From the NCBI GenBank assembly GCA_965372135.1, contig CBDVBD010000020.1, forward strand, positions 1-31,618: a DNA stretch of 31,618 bases, given 5' to 3'. The translations under genes were made by a program, and so were the position numbers. Source of the stretch: CBDVBD01 sp965372135 (GTDB taxonomy: Bacteria; Electryoneota; RPQS01; CBDVBD01). The notes under the pieces are model-generated. The model ran no database searches. It was not told the origin of the DNA and worked only from the letters and a program-made list of their open reading frames with translations. This document shows positions 15,673 through 23,704 of this stretch, in pieces; positions within the stretch are counted from its first letter, which is position 1; the number at the start of each line of letters is the position of its first letter.

Positions 15673-18042
15673 TCATTCATGCCGCAGTGCGTTTACCGGA
15701 TTGGCAAATGCGGCTCGCATAGCAGGAATGCACATGGTAGCCATAGCAATCACCAACGCCAATCCACCGGCTAATAGAAATAGATGCCAGCCCAAATCGG
15801 TCTTATAGGCAAAGTTCTTCAACCATTGATTCATGAGAAAGTACCCAACGGGCCAGGCTATCACGTTCGCCACTGCAACTAATATCAGGAACTCCTTTGA
15901 AAGCAACCGGACGATACCAAACACCGACGCTCCCAGCACCTTTCGGATACCGATTTCTTTGGTGCGTTGCTCGGTCAAGAACGCCACCAATCCAAGTAAT
16001 CCAAGGCATGCTAACAGTATCGCCAACCCACTGAAGGCGCCAGTCAACATTCCTAAATGCCGCTCTCTTTTGTAATACACATCGTATTTGTCATACAAAA
16101 AAGCGTATTCGAAGGGCACAGTTGGGTCGATCTGCAGCATGACCGCTTCAATAGATGCAAGGGTTGCTTGGACGTCATTCGGTTGTATCTTCACTGCCAG
16201 GTATCGGCATGGATATGGGTCGCAGGAAATCACCGTAGGCAAAATCTCCGCATGCAGAGAATTGGAATGATAGTTCTTCACTACTCCGACGATCTGTCGT
16301 TTCTGATCATCCCACAGATGGCAGCTCACCCATTTCCCAAGTGGGTCTTTCAGTCCGGTACTGTGCACAAACGCTTCGTTAACTAACACCTCGGGTAACG
16401 GTTCTTCCGGATACATCTCACTAAAATTTCTCCCTTCTATGAGCTGGATTTCAAACAGGTTTATAAAATCTTTGCCGCTAATGGCATGATGTGTCCAAAG
16501 GAACTCCTCAATAAGTTCGCGACCTTCCCAATCCGTATTAGTGTAGCGATACGATCCCAACGGCAGCATCCTGGATACCGAGGCTACGCCTTCTACGGCG
16601 GGAATAGTAAGTAATTCCTGTTTCAGCGCTGGATACTTATCCCACATCAAGCCATCTTTTTTAACATAGATCACATCTTTCAAGTTGCACCCAAGGTCAG
16701 TGTTTCGCATATAATAGTATTGTCGATAAACAGTCAGAGTACAAAGCAGCAATACCAGTGTCAATGCAAATTGGCTGATAACAAGAATCCGCCTCAAGGT
16801 AAATCTTCGTCCGCCCACGAATGAAGATGCTTTTAGGACCTGTACTGGTTGAAACGATGATAATAATGCTGCGGGATAAGCTCCCGCGATGACACTGATA
16901 ACCATCACCAATACTGCCATCGCAGACAGAATTCTCCGCATGCCCAACGAGTGCAGATCTAACTGCTTTCCTGCCAAATTGTTGAAAACCGGTAAGAATA
17001 TCTCAATCAACACAAAAGCAAGTATTGCAGCCACCATTGCAATAATTAATGTTTCAATGAAAAACTGCTTGACAAGTGAAGCACGTCTGGCACCCACCAC
17101 CTTCCGAACACCGACTTCCCGTGATCTGGTCACTGCCCTGGCTGTGGTTAAATTTATGAAATTTACGCAGGCGATCAGAATGATCAATATCGCAATGGCA
17201 CCAAATATTCGCAGATGTCTTATGTCTCCACGCGGTCGATCCCGAATCCCCTTATTATACAGATGAATATCCGTTAACGGCTGTAGCTGGATTTTATCTG
17301 CATCGTCGCCACCCAATTTCGCGATCACAGCATGCATTGTCTCTGTGGCAGCAGACACAGATGCGCCATCATGCAAGCGTACAAAGGTCCGGTACCAAGG
17401 GTGGAACCAATTATCATCGGGAGTGTCGATATCCTTTAAACGGGCGATGCAGCTGAATTTTATATGACTGTTACCAGGGAGCTCTCCGATAATCCCGGTC
17501 ACTGTAAAAGAGGTATCAAGGAAGGTCACCGTCTGTCCCATCGGATTTTCATCCCCAAAGTAAAACTCGGCTAACTCTTCAGTAAAGACAATTGATTGAG
17601 GCGCAGTGAGAGCAGTTTCCGGGTTGCCCCGAAGGAAAGGGTAACCGAAGATCCGAAAGAAATCCTCATCACCAAAAGCGAGATCTTTTCTGTAGGATTT
17701 GACCTCATCGCGGTTGATCAATATTTCCTGGTATGCCACCATATATCGACTGGAATATTCCACTTCGGGGATATTTTGGCGAAAGGCAGGTGCATAGACT
17801 GGTACCGTATATGAATCCCGACTCTCACCGACCATGCTCTCTCCAGGAGGTGTGATCCGCAGCACCCGGTAGATGCGATCGGCATATTCATGAGACCTGT
17901 CATAATTCAACTCATTCGCAATCCACAGCGATATCAACAGACAGCAAGCCATCCCCACCGCCAACCCGATGATATTGACCAAGGAATACGCTCTATTTCG
18001 GAACATATTTCTTATCGCTGCAATTATATAGTTCTTCAGCAC
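15673..18042 (-). CDS. MacB/FtsX-type ABC transporter permease
   Basis: Inner-membrane permease of 789 residues with two fused FtsX-type halves, the architecture common in Bacteroidetes and relatives. Helix 1 lies at about 20-42 (AYSLVNIIGLAVGMACCLLI) and a large periplasmic MacB_PCD-like domain follows. Helices lie at about 280-305, 335-360 and 385-410, then comes a second periplasmic domain and three C-terminal helices ending AFANPVNALRHE. The blocks TRSREVGVRKVVGA and TEQRTKEIGIRKVLGASVFG are the family hallmarks. The likely role is mechanotransmission for export of peptides, lipids or small molecules. No ATPase gene is adjacent, so its partner must lie elsewhere. The start is GTG with AGGAG 6-7 nt upstream. 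Confidence 0.9.
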   Translation of the reverse strand: MLKNYIIAAIRNMFRNRAYSLVNIIGLAVGMACCLLISLWIANELNYDRSHEYADRIYRVLRITPPGESMVGESRDSYTVPVYAPAFRQNIPEVEYSSRYMVAYQEILINRDEVKSYRKDLAFGDEDFFRIFGYPFLRGNPETALTAPQSIVFTEELAEFYFGDENPMGQTVTFLDTSFTVTGIIGELPGNSHIKFSCIARLKDIDTPDDNWFHPWYRTFVRLHDGASVSAATETMHAVIAKLGGDDADKIQLQPLTDIHLYNKGIRDRPRGDIRHLRIFGAIAILIILIACVNFINLTTARAVTRSREVGVRKVVGARRASLVKQFFIETLIIAMVAAILAFVLIEIFLPVFNNLAGKQLDLHSLGMRRILSAMAVLVMVISVIAGAYPAALLSSFQPVQVLKASSFVGGRRFTLRRILVISQFALTLVLLLCTLTVYRQYYYMRNTDLGCNLKDVIYVKKDGLMWDKYPALKQELLTIPAVEGVASVSRMLPLGSYRYTNTDWEGRELIEEFLWTHHAISGKDFINLFEIQLIEGRNFSEMYPEEPLPEVLVNEAFVHSTGLKDPLGKWVSCHLWDDQKRQIVGVVKNYHSNSLHAEILPTVISCDPYPCRYLAVKIQPNDVQATLASIEAVMLQIDPTVPFEYAFLYDKYDVYYKRERHLGMLTGAFSGLAILLACLGLLGLVAFLTEQRTKEIGIRKVLGASVFGIVRLLSKEFLILVAVANVIAWPVGYFLMNQWLKNFAYKTDLGWHLFLLAGGLALVIAMATMCIPAMRAAFANPVNALRHE

Positions 18043-18388
18043 CCTGTACTCCTACAAATAAATCGGAAATATCCAATACCCCCTAAAAGCAAACCAAATG
18101 CCAAATTCTTAACTATAAAACTTTCAATAAATTATGAAATCGGGAAAATCTAAGAATTGTTCGAATTCGCACGGATACCGTCCGCTGGCGGACAGTTTAC
18201 ATGATGTAAAATAGTAACGGAATATGGGAGTGGACAATACCGAAGTTCGTGTTCAAGCAAGTGAGCTTAAATTGAGCAGGTGGGTAATTCTATCGTTGAG
18301 TGCGGAGACCCGACAGCACAATAATTATAAGACCGTCCATGACTTAATGCAAATGCTGAACTGACAAGGTCATGCGATGCAATGTTTC
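18043..18388. other. Intergenic region with clustered palindromes
   Basis: This 346-bp gap has no convincing gene. It contains GTCCGC-TG-GCGGAC (18180-18193), immediately followed by TTTACAT-G-ATGTAAA (18196-18210). A stretch ending CGACAGCACAATAATTATAA resembles the right end of the repeat at 13153-13170. The first part (18043-18130) is AT-rich and probably carries the promoter of the ABC permease. The palindromes could be operator-like sites or ends of a decayed repeat. Confidence 0.45.
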
Positions 18389-18760
18389 TTATAAATTAAG
18401 CCGATTGTATTGGTCTTTGGTGATGTCAGAGCGAGCTTTCCCGGTATGCGCAATTCCCGCAGGTTCAAACAACATGAGCTTGACGTGCCCATGCGGAACG
18501 ACACGATGTTCTACTCCTCGGGGCACGATGTAGAACTCACCGGCATACACCTTCGTGGTTTCGCCCCCCTCCAGGATGTCGAGCACGCCCTCTAATACAA
18601 AGAACATCTCATCCTCGTTATCATGGGTGTGCCAGGGGACCTTATCTCCTTCACATCGCACCAATAGTATCTGCTGACCATTCAGTTCTCCCACGATCTT
18701 CGGTGAGAAAGTATCCGCAAATTTCCCGAAGCACTGCTCGATATTGACCGCGCTTGGCAT
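18389..18760 (-). CDS. Single-domain cupin protein
   Basis: Small cytoplasmic cupin of 123 residues. Motif 1 is WHTHDNEDEMFFVLEG (about 42-57), with the HxHxxxxE metal ligands, and motif 2 is FYIVPRGVEHRV (about 76-87) with the fourth ligand His. Such proteins bind one divalent metal and act as isomerases, dioxygenases or sensors; this sequence does not decide which. GAAGGAAA lies 5 nt before the ATG. It starts 23 bp after the broken cysteine hydrolase and probably ends the TfoX-hydrolase-cupin operon. Confidence 0.88.
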   Translation of the reverse strand: MPSAVNIEQCFGKFADTFSPKIVGELNGQQILLVRCEGDKVPWHTHDNEDEMFFVLEGVLDILEGGETTKVYAGEFYIVPRGVEHRVVPHGHVKLMLFEPAGIAHTGKARSDITKDQYNRLNL

Positions 18761-18783
18761 GTACTTTCCTTCATTTATGATTA

Positions 18784-19452
18784 TTAACTAAGAGTTTGGA
18801 TTATTTCGTCAGCACTTAATACTCTGGCAAAACCTTTGCGCATAACTTTTAACTCAGGTTCCTGTAATTCGGGAACATCTGCCGAAGTGATATCACTTCC
18901 AAAAATAACTTTAAAGCTTCGCTCATACGCCTGACGGGCGGTGACACTGCAGCAGTAGTTCGTTAATGTACCGGAAATAATAACCGTATCCTTTCCCATA
19001 TTCATTAAAATGGTTTCTAATGGAGTATCGTAGAATGCTCCATATGATGGTTTGTGAATTACGATCTCTGTTTCAAATGGTGCTAATTCATGCCATACTT
19101 TTCCCTCAACATAAAACTGTGAAAAATCGATATCTAAATGTGAATATCTTCCTGGCATATATTTCCCGGTTATCGGGCGATCAAAATATCGGTGCGTTTT
19201 CGAATACACGGTGAAGATGACGGGGATGTTATTCTTTCGGCAATGCGCAATGACTTTTTTGATCCTTGGAACCTATCGAGTGGCTTCAGGCACCCAATCA
19301 GGCGACCAATTCGGCTTAACGAACTCATCCTGCATGTCTATTACTAACAGGACACATTTACCAGGAATAATCTCAAAATCAGCAGTTCCGTCTTGATAGG
19401 CTGTACGAGCTATAGTGAGCACATCTTCTTCTGTGAATTTGCCTATTTGCAT
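18784..19452 (-). pseudogene. Isochorismatase-like cysteine hydrolase with in-frame amber stop
   Basis: The continuous frame from the ATG at 19452 (GGGAG 7 nt upstream) is a 222-codon cysteine hydrolase interrupted only by TAG at codon 60 (19275-19273), in PEATR-stop-VPRIKKVI. The residue expected there could be Gln (CAG), one transition away. The catalytic triad is intact: Asp39 in LLVIDMQDEF, Lys in EIVIHKPSYGAF, and Cys in SGTLTNYCCSVTARQA. The family hydrolyses amides or isochorismate-type ethers. Either the gene is newly inactivated, or the stop is read through or a sequencing error; no other lesion is visible. A remnant could start at the GTG at 19209 but would lack the catalytic Asp. 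It sits between the TfoX-like and cupin genes. Confidence 0.85.
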
Positions 19453-19467
19453 GACTATCTCCCTACA

Positions 19468-19797
19468 CTACTTTGTTGGTAAAGTCTGCACAAATTCCGC
19501 TCCCCGGTTAACCCAGGTTTGCAAATCATCATCCGACTCAAATCCTTCCGGAGCCACATACACAAACCCCTTCAACGGCTTCCCGGTGAAATCCATCTCC
19601 CGAGCGTGTGGTTGTTTTAGGGCATCTCCGTATCCGTCGACACCCACCCGTACCATGATTTCTTCACTGGTTACGCCCATACACATATTGCCCCGAACCA
19701 TAAAACAAATCCCTCCAAACATCTTCTTTTCATCCACCTCCGTTAACCCAATCATCGCTTCCCGCACCCGCTGTGCCACCCCTTCATCATACGCCAT
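19468..19797 (-). CDS. TfoX N-terminal domain protein
   Basis: Small cytoplasmic protein of 109 residues made of a single TfoX/Sxy N-terminal domain: KKMFGGICFMVRGNMCMGV at about 24-42, then the VGVDGYGDALKQP and MDFTGKPLKGFVYVAPEGF blocks. Full TfoX/Sxy proteins also have a C-terminal domain and regulate competence. Stand-alone N-domains like this are common, and their role is not established. CGGAG lies about 8 nt before the ATG. It is the first gene of a leftward set with the cysteine hydrolase (15 bp gap) and the cupin. Confidence 0.88.
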   Translation of the reverse strand: MAYDEGVAQRVREAMIGLTEVDEKKMFGGICFMVRGNMCMGVTSEEIMVRVGVDGYGDALKQPHAREMDFTGKPLKGFVYVAPEGFESDDDLQTWVNRGAEFVQTLPTK

Positions 19798-19863
19798 AGG
19801 TTGAACTCCGAATTTGCCTAACTTGGAATACCGAGATCATTAAGGATATTGACGTGAAAAGAA

Positions 19864-20688
19864 TCAGTCATTCTTCGATTGATAAACTCTCACGTAATCT
19901 ATCAAGTATCTCTGCGGCAACATCGCATCATCAATTTTTCCACCCCAGCTTCCGCCCAAAGCAAGATTTATCAACAGGTATTGAGGCTTGCGATATGGAT
20001 TGTCTTCGCCGAACCCCGCTATATCAATGGGAAACGTGTGATATTTTATGCTATCAAAGAAAAAGCTGATCCTGAATTGCGACCATTCGATGGCGTAGAT
20101 GTGGAAATCCTTTTCAGGATCTTCGGTTTTATATTTCCCCGGACTATGTTGGCGTTTGCCATTTACGACATAGTGAACAGTACCAAACACATAATCGGGA
20201 TCTTTCCCCACATGTTCCATGATATCGATTTCGCCACAAGCAGGCCATTTCACCTTACCTCTGTTTGCTCCCAACATCCAAATAGCTGGCCAAGTCCCTT
20301 TACCTTGCGGTAATTTTGCCCGCACTTCTATCCGCCCGTATTTCCAACTCGCCTTGTTTCGGGTGATCAGGCTTGCTGATGTGTATTCCCCAAATTCCCT
20401 TTTCAAAATCCAGCTATCCGAGCCAGGTTTGTATCGCGGGTTTGCGATTCGTTCTTTCCTGCCTTCGATAATCAATACTCCATCCTTGACTCTGGTGTTT
20501 TCATGGTGTGCCCGGGTGTAGTACTGCATTTCGGCGTTCCTGACGAAACCTTCCTCATAATCCCATTTGGTACTATCGGGCAGCCCTTCATAGTCGAACT
20601 CGTCGGACCAGACCAGTTCCCATTCCACGGCGGAAACATGAGCTGTGGCTAAGATTAACGCAACAACCACGAATATGCAGAATCTCAT
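19864..20688 (-). CDS. Glycoside hydrolase family 16 beta-glucanase
   Basis: Exported endo-beta-glucanase of 274 residues, most like laminarinases that cut beta-1,3-glucans. A signal peptide (about 1-20, LATAHVSA) precedes a single GH16 jelly-roll (WELVWSDEFDYEGLPDSTKW at about 23-42). The catalytic motif is EIDIMEHVG: Glu153 nucleophile, Asp155, and Glu158 acid/base. WPAIWMLGAN and FHIYAIEWS complete the family pattern. No carbohydrate-binding module or sorting tail is present. AGGAG lies 7 nt before the ATG. The promoter at 20745-20773 gives a leader of about 50 nt, which contains a four-codon ATG frame of its own. Confidence 0.93.
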   Translation of the reverse strand: MRFCIFVVVALILATAHVSAVEWELVWSDEFDYEGLPDSTKWDYEEGFVRNAEMQYYTRAHHENTRVKDGVLIIEGRKERIANPRYKPGSDSWILKREFGEYTSASLITRNKASWKYGRIEVRAKLPQGKGTWPAIWMLGANRGKVKWPACGEIDIMEHVGKDPDYVFGTVHYVVNGKRQHSPGKYKTEDPEKDFHIYAIEWSQFRISFFFDSIKYHTFPIDIAGFGEDNPYRKPQYLLINLALGGSWGGKIDDAMLPQRYLIDYVRVYQSKND

Positions 20689-20744
20689 CTAATTTCTCCT
20701 TATGTTTAAGGATAGTAAGGATCACGGGAATGACATTTACAATA

Positions 20745-20773
20745 ATTATAAGGGAAAAGGGGGAGAAAGTCAA
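20745..20773 (-). promoter_or_regulatory. Promoter with pyrimidine spacer, copy 3 (GH16 gene)
   Basis: TTGACT (20773-20768), spacer TTCTCCCCCTTTTCCCT of 17 nt, TATAAT (20750-20745), minus strand. An ATG stands 8 nt past the -10 (20736), as in the leaderless copies, but it opens only the frame M-S-F-P-stop. The true GH16 start follows 45 nt later with its own Shine-Dalgarno. Confidence 0.83.
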
Positions 20774-20797
20774 GGAAATTATGTGTGGACGACAAAA

Positions 20798-20856
20798 CAA
20801 GAAAAAACCTCGATCAGGAGGGGTGGTCGAGGTTTTTATGTAATGTTAGACCCTGC
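20798..20856 (-). terminator. Intrinsic terminator in a 59-bp repeat, copy 1
   Basis: AAAAACCTCGA (20803-20813) and TCGAGGTTTTT (20827-20837) form a perfect 11-bp stem flanked by A and T runs, so it can terminate in both directions. It lies just after the YiiX-type gene. The whole 59 bp, including the loop and the tail TAATGTTAGACCCTGC, recurs without a change at 23705-23763. Confidence 0.85.
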
Positions 20857-20868
20857 AGTAAAACAATA

Positions 20869-21444
20869 TCATGCCTTCACATGATAGAAGCCATTCCAGA
20901 TCTCCTGGGGGAAGATGATACTTTCCGTCCCGGGGATTTTGGGTATGTCTTGCCCGGTATTCAGGTCGATACCATGTCCGAGATACGCCTGGTATGCAAG
21001 CTGGCTGCAGTAAAACGCATTTTCCGTTGAGGAGTTTAGAAAGTTGAAATTGTACGGTCTCTGTAGCCTTACCTGTTCTAAGCAATAGTCGGCGACCGCT
21101 TCTCTGATCCTGGTGATCTCAACCTCGGTCCGATTAACATCGTGAAACGGATACACTATCCCATATAGTGTGTCCATAATCTCCCTCTCGGTAAACATTT
21201 TTTGGTAATCCCAGGTATGATCCTTGACCTCGAAAGTGATCACCTTGCCCTTCGCGCCTATCTCGGCGCAACGACCTTCCGGACCAATATAAACGACGAT
21301 GTGGTCAACATCTCCGGGTATTAACTTGCCCAGAAGCCGCCAGAACTGACCTCGCATGTCAGTGTCCGCAACTGTCCCATCGGATGTGCAGATTATGTCA
21401 CCGGTTTGAACTGGCAAACCGTCGATTTCATAATGGTAGATCAT
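20869..21444 (-). CDS. YiiX/YebB-like NlpC/P60 cysteine hydrolase
   Basis: Protein of 191 residues with the circularly permuted papain-like (NlpC/P60, YiiX/Orthopox G6R) arrangement. The His precedes the Cys: VDHIVVYIGPEG at about 46-57 carries the His, and ENAFYCSQLAYQAYLG at about 140-155 the nucleophile Cys. QTGDIICTSDG near the N-terminus is the usual opening block. No signal peptide is seen. Family members hydrolyse amide or thioester bonds in peptides or lipids; the substrate here is unknown. AGGAG lies 6 nt before the ATG, and a terminator follows. Confidence 0.85.
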   Translation of the reverse strand: MIYHYEIDGLPVQTGDIICTSDGTVADTDMRGQFWRLLGKLIPGDVDHIVVYIGPEGRCAEIGAKGKVITFEVKDHTWDYQKMFTEREIMDTLYGIVYPFHDVNRTEVEITRIREAVADYCLEQVRLQRPYNFNFLNSSTENAFYCSQLAYQAYLGHGIDLNTGQDIPKIPGTESIIFPQEIWNGFYHVKA

Positions 21445-21704
21445 GGCAGACTCCTATTTGTTGTTATACTCGCCGACAAGAACCCCTTTGTCGTTTTATA
21501 CGTGAATATCTCCGCACCACAGAATTTACCGCTATCTATAAGTTATCCTCCGGTATTGTGTAGGCTCAACCGCCTTGGGGACGCGGATGATACGATGGCC
21601 AGCTTTGGCGCACTCGTCATTCCGCAATCCGCATTCGATCTGATCGCCGCCGCGCCCAGGCCAAGTGCTCTCCAAAAATTCCGCTGCCGCATTCTCAATT
21701 CGTT
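21445..21704. other. Non-coding gap upstream of the YiiX-type gene
   Basis: About 260 bp between the attC-like structure and the YiiX-type start. It is GC-rich on the right and AT-rich near the gene, where AGGAG and presumably the promoter lie. No open frame in it resembles a known protein. Confidence 0.4.
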
Positions 21705-21868
21705 ATTCAACGCCTGCCATTACCGGCGGCTAAAAGCGAAGCGAGGGAGGAGCGTAGCTTTGCGGGGTCGGAGTTTACGCCTTTTGTAGCTGTCCCGGTT
21801 ACCTGAAAGCCATGTTGTAAGACCACTCTAAACAGCACCGGTAATCGCATGGCTGCAAGGCTTTCAAT
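21705..21868 (-). other. attC-like structured element at the end of the MBL-fold gene
   Basis: The 164 bp begin at the MBL stop codon. Read leftward, ATTGAAAGCCT (21868-21858) faces AGGCGTTGAAT (21715-21705), complementary at 9 of 11 positions, and ATTACCGG (21845-21838) pairs perfectly with CCGGTAAT (21726-21719). The last heptamer GTTGAAT fits the integron core GTTRRRY. The first box, ATTGAAA, deviates from RYYYAAC at two bases, and one side has a 9-nt bulge. Placement at a gene's stop codon, with an integron-type integrase relic upstream, supports a decayed attC site. It could also be an unrelated repeat. Confidence 0.45.
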
Positions 21869-23375
21869 GTCCGCCTGTGTCTTGAACCTGGAAGACACCG
21901 TTCAAGTCCTTCTTCAGTTCATAGTAAAACCAACGGTTAACGCCCTTCGGCTTCTCGTTCCGGAACGCAACGATGGCGCTTCGCCCGTCGGTGCGCAGGT
22001 TAATCGCCCCATAGACGCCCACATTACGTTTGAAGAGTTCATCAAGGATCTTTGCACGTTTTGCCTCAAGTTTTTCCTTCTCCTGGGTGTCGTCCTCCTC
22101 GCCGATCTTGTCAACCAGTTCGTCGAGCTTGCCGCGGAGCTTGGGATCCTCCCGCTCACGGGTCGAACGCAAGATTTCGGTACAAAGCACCAATGGCCTA
22201 TGACCGCGCCCCTTTTTGCCAAGCAGACCGAGTAGATCGGGGCGTGGATGCACATGACTTTCTTCGTCGCCGGACGAAACCACGTATGCCGCTGGCTCTG
22301 TCGCCTCTAAAAATTCATCCGTCACGTCAGAAGATCCGTGGTGGCAGCACTTCATCACGTCCACTGCAAATCGAGCCCGTGACTTTTCAACCATCGCGGC
22401 CGACTCAGCCATGGTAGTAGGCGCTTCACCGTCGTTGCCGTAATGGCGCATTAGGAAATGCTCGGCTATCAAGTTGAGGTCACCGCCGAACAGCACTGAA
22501 AAGTCGAGATATTGCAGTCGCAACAGCACTGAGTGGCCATTCTTGGTCTTGCCCGCATTCATTTTCTTCGCAGTCATCGAACCGGCGAAGGTTCGAAGAC
22601 CCTTTTTGCCATTCGGCGCTTTCTCGACTACCGGACCCAGAACCTCGATCGTAAATTCCGCGTTGTTCGAGGGCGCGAAACCCGGCATCCAGGTGCGCCC
22701 GTCTTCTTTCTTGCCATGTTCCGTCGAAAGCATCGAGATGTCACCGAATCGATCGCTCTTGAGCGCAGTCCAAATCAGCTTCGGATACAATTTACGCCCA
22801 CGCGCAACAGAGTTCGAATAGAGGTTTAGGGCAGCAGTCTTACTTGCGCGAATGTCCGTGAGAAAACCATCCGTCACCGGACCCAGCAGGTCGCCGCCCG
22901 TCCGCTCTAACAAACCATTATGATAGACGTGTTCGAACGAGATCTGTTCGTTCTCGAAAACCTTCTGGAAACCAAGATAATGGTCCCTGTCGGGGTGGGT
23001 GGCAATGGCAGCGTGAAAGGTGAATTTCTTCTTGAAATCCCGGAAGCGGTATTTCAGATAGCGCCTCATGTTGTCGCCGATACCGGCATCGATGATCATG
23101 ATCTTCTCTTTGGCACCGATCAGAGGGGTGGTGAGGATGCAACCGTCACCTTGCCCCACGTCGAGAAAAATCATCTCCAGCACACGCTCCGCCTGATAAT
23201 CCTCCTTCTTGATAGCCAGGTTGTCCTTGCCCCACGTCACTTTAGACCACTCGCTGTTGATATCGTCACCGATCCGAAGCCAGTCACCCCAGAGAAGCTG
23301 CTTTTTCTTGGTCTTCAGATTACCTGCATCGTAGAGATAAACCACTGGACCTTTGGCATATTGAATTGTCGCCAT
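21864..23375 (-). CDS. ComEC-like metallo-beta-lactamase-fold hydrolase
   Basis: Protein of 503 residues without signal peptide or membrane segments. An N-terminal beta-rich region (1-65, SH3-like) precedes a ComEC/Rec2-type MBL domain: FLDVGQGDG (70-78), IMIIDAG, the metal motif HPDRDH (127-132), HSVLLRL, VLFGGDL, and KCCHHGSSDV with SSGDEESHVHPRPD. A charged helical stretch (about 400-455) and a short beta C-terminus follow. Stand-alone ComEC-like MBL proteins are usually nucleases or phosphodiesterases and often lie in mobile or defence loci. A good GGGAGG precedes the ATG. It lies between the integrase relic and the attC-like element and is richer in G+C than its neighbours, consistent with an acquired cassette. 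Confidence 0.85.
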   Translation of the reverse strand: MATIQYAKGPVVYLYDAGNLKTKKKQLLWGDWLRIGDDINSEWSKVTWGKDNLAIKKEDYQAERVLEMIFLDVGQGDGCILTTPLIGAKEKIMIIDAGIGDNMRRYLKYRFRDFKKKFTFHAAIATHPDRDHYLGFQKVFENEQISFEHVYHNGLLERTGGDLLGPVTDGFLTDIRASKTAALNLYSNSVARGRKLYPKLIWTALKSDRFGDISMLSTEHGKKEDGRTWMPGFAPSNNAEFTIEVLGPVVEKAPNGKKGLRTFAGSMTAKKMNAGKTKNGHSVLLRLQYLDFSVLFGGDLNLIAEHFLMRHYGNDGEAPTTMAESAAMVEKSRARFAVDVMKCCHHGSSDVTDEFLEATEPAAYVVSSGDEESHVHPRPDLLGLLGKKGRGHRPLVLCTEILRSTREREDPKLRGKLDELVDKIGEEDDTQEKEKLEAKRAKILDELFKRNVGVYGAINLRTDGRSAIVAFRNEKPKGVNRWFYYELKKDLNGVFQVQDTGGH

Positions 23376-23444
23376 GATAATCCTCCCTGCTTTTGATAAT
23401 TGAGTGTAGCTATGGTTTCCCTATAACACGATTCGTTTTCTTCC

Positions 23445-23606
23445 TCACTGGCTGTCCACCGGACTTTTCACGCCCTTGCTTCCCCGGTTTAAAGCTTGGG
23501 CGTAGATCATGGAAGCTGGCACATCATTATTGCCAAGCAGTGCTTGCATCGATTGGATATAATAGCTATCTTCTAAGTAACGAATGCCAAAAGAATAGTG
23601 CTCCAG
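23445..23606 (-). pseudogene. C-terminal relic of an integron-type tyrosine recombinase
   Basis: A frame ending at the TGA 23447-23445 reads LEHYSFGIRYLEDSYYIQ, SMQALLGNNDV, PASMIYAQALNRGSKGVK and SPVD. This follows the IntI C-terminus (HSFATHLLExGYDIRT, QELLGHxDV, TTMIYTHVLNRGxxGVxSPLD) almost position by position. The nucleophile Tyr (MIY) is kept, but the His of LLGH is Asn, and a stop codon just upstream removes the rest of the catalytic domain. It is a dead fragment. About 70 bp separate it from the MBL gene, the place where an attI site would lie in an integron whose integrase points toward the cassettes. Confidence 0.82.
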
Positions 23607-23614
23607 TGGGATGG

Positions 23615-23643
23615 AATATAATATGATTTAAGGAAAATGTCAA
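23615..23643 (-). promoter_or_regulatory. Promoter upstream of the MBL-fold gene
   Basis: TTGACA (23643-23638), 17-nt spacer, TATATT (23620-23615) on the minus strand. The predicted start near 23608 leaves a leader of about 230 nt that covers the integrase relic before the MBL gene. Only the first part of the spacer (TTTTCC) recalls the pyrimidine spacer of the other promoters. Confidence 0.6.
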
Positions 23644-23704
23644 GGGGAAAGTTGGTAAGTTGAAAAGAATTATTTCGCACAGAGCACACGTAGATCGCGA
23701 ACGG

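Noticed and set aside
15585..15680. N-terminal extension of the alpha/beta hydrolase from 15680
   Set aside because: The extra 32 codons translate the promoter repeat itself; the start at 15584 fits both the family and the promoter geometry.
19273..19275. TAG in the cysteine hydrolase as a pyrrolysine codon
   Set aside because: No pyrrolysine genes are visible, the position is not catalytic, and a CAG-to-TAG change is the simpler account.
20840..20856. GTTAGAC in the 59-bp repeat as an attC core site
   Set aside because: It matches GTTRRRY by itself, but no paired RYYYAAC box with complementary arms was found around either copy; the repeat is a terminator.
21406..21789. Rightward frame of 127 residues between the YiiX-type and MBL genes
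   Set aside because: It overlaps the YiiX start and the attC-like structure, has no ribosome-binding site and resembles no protein I know.
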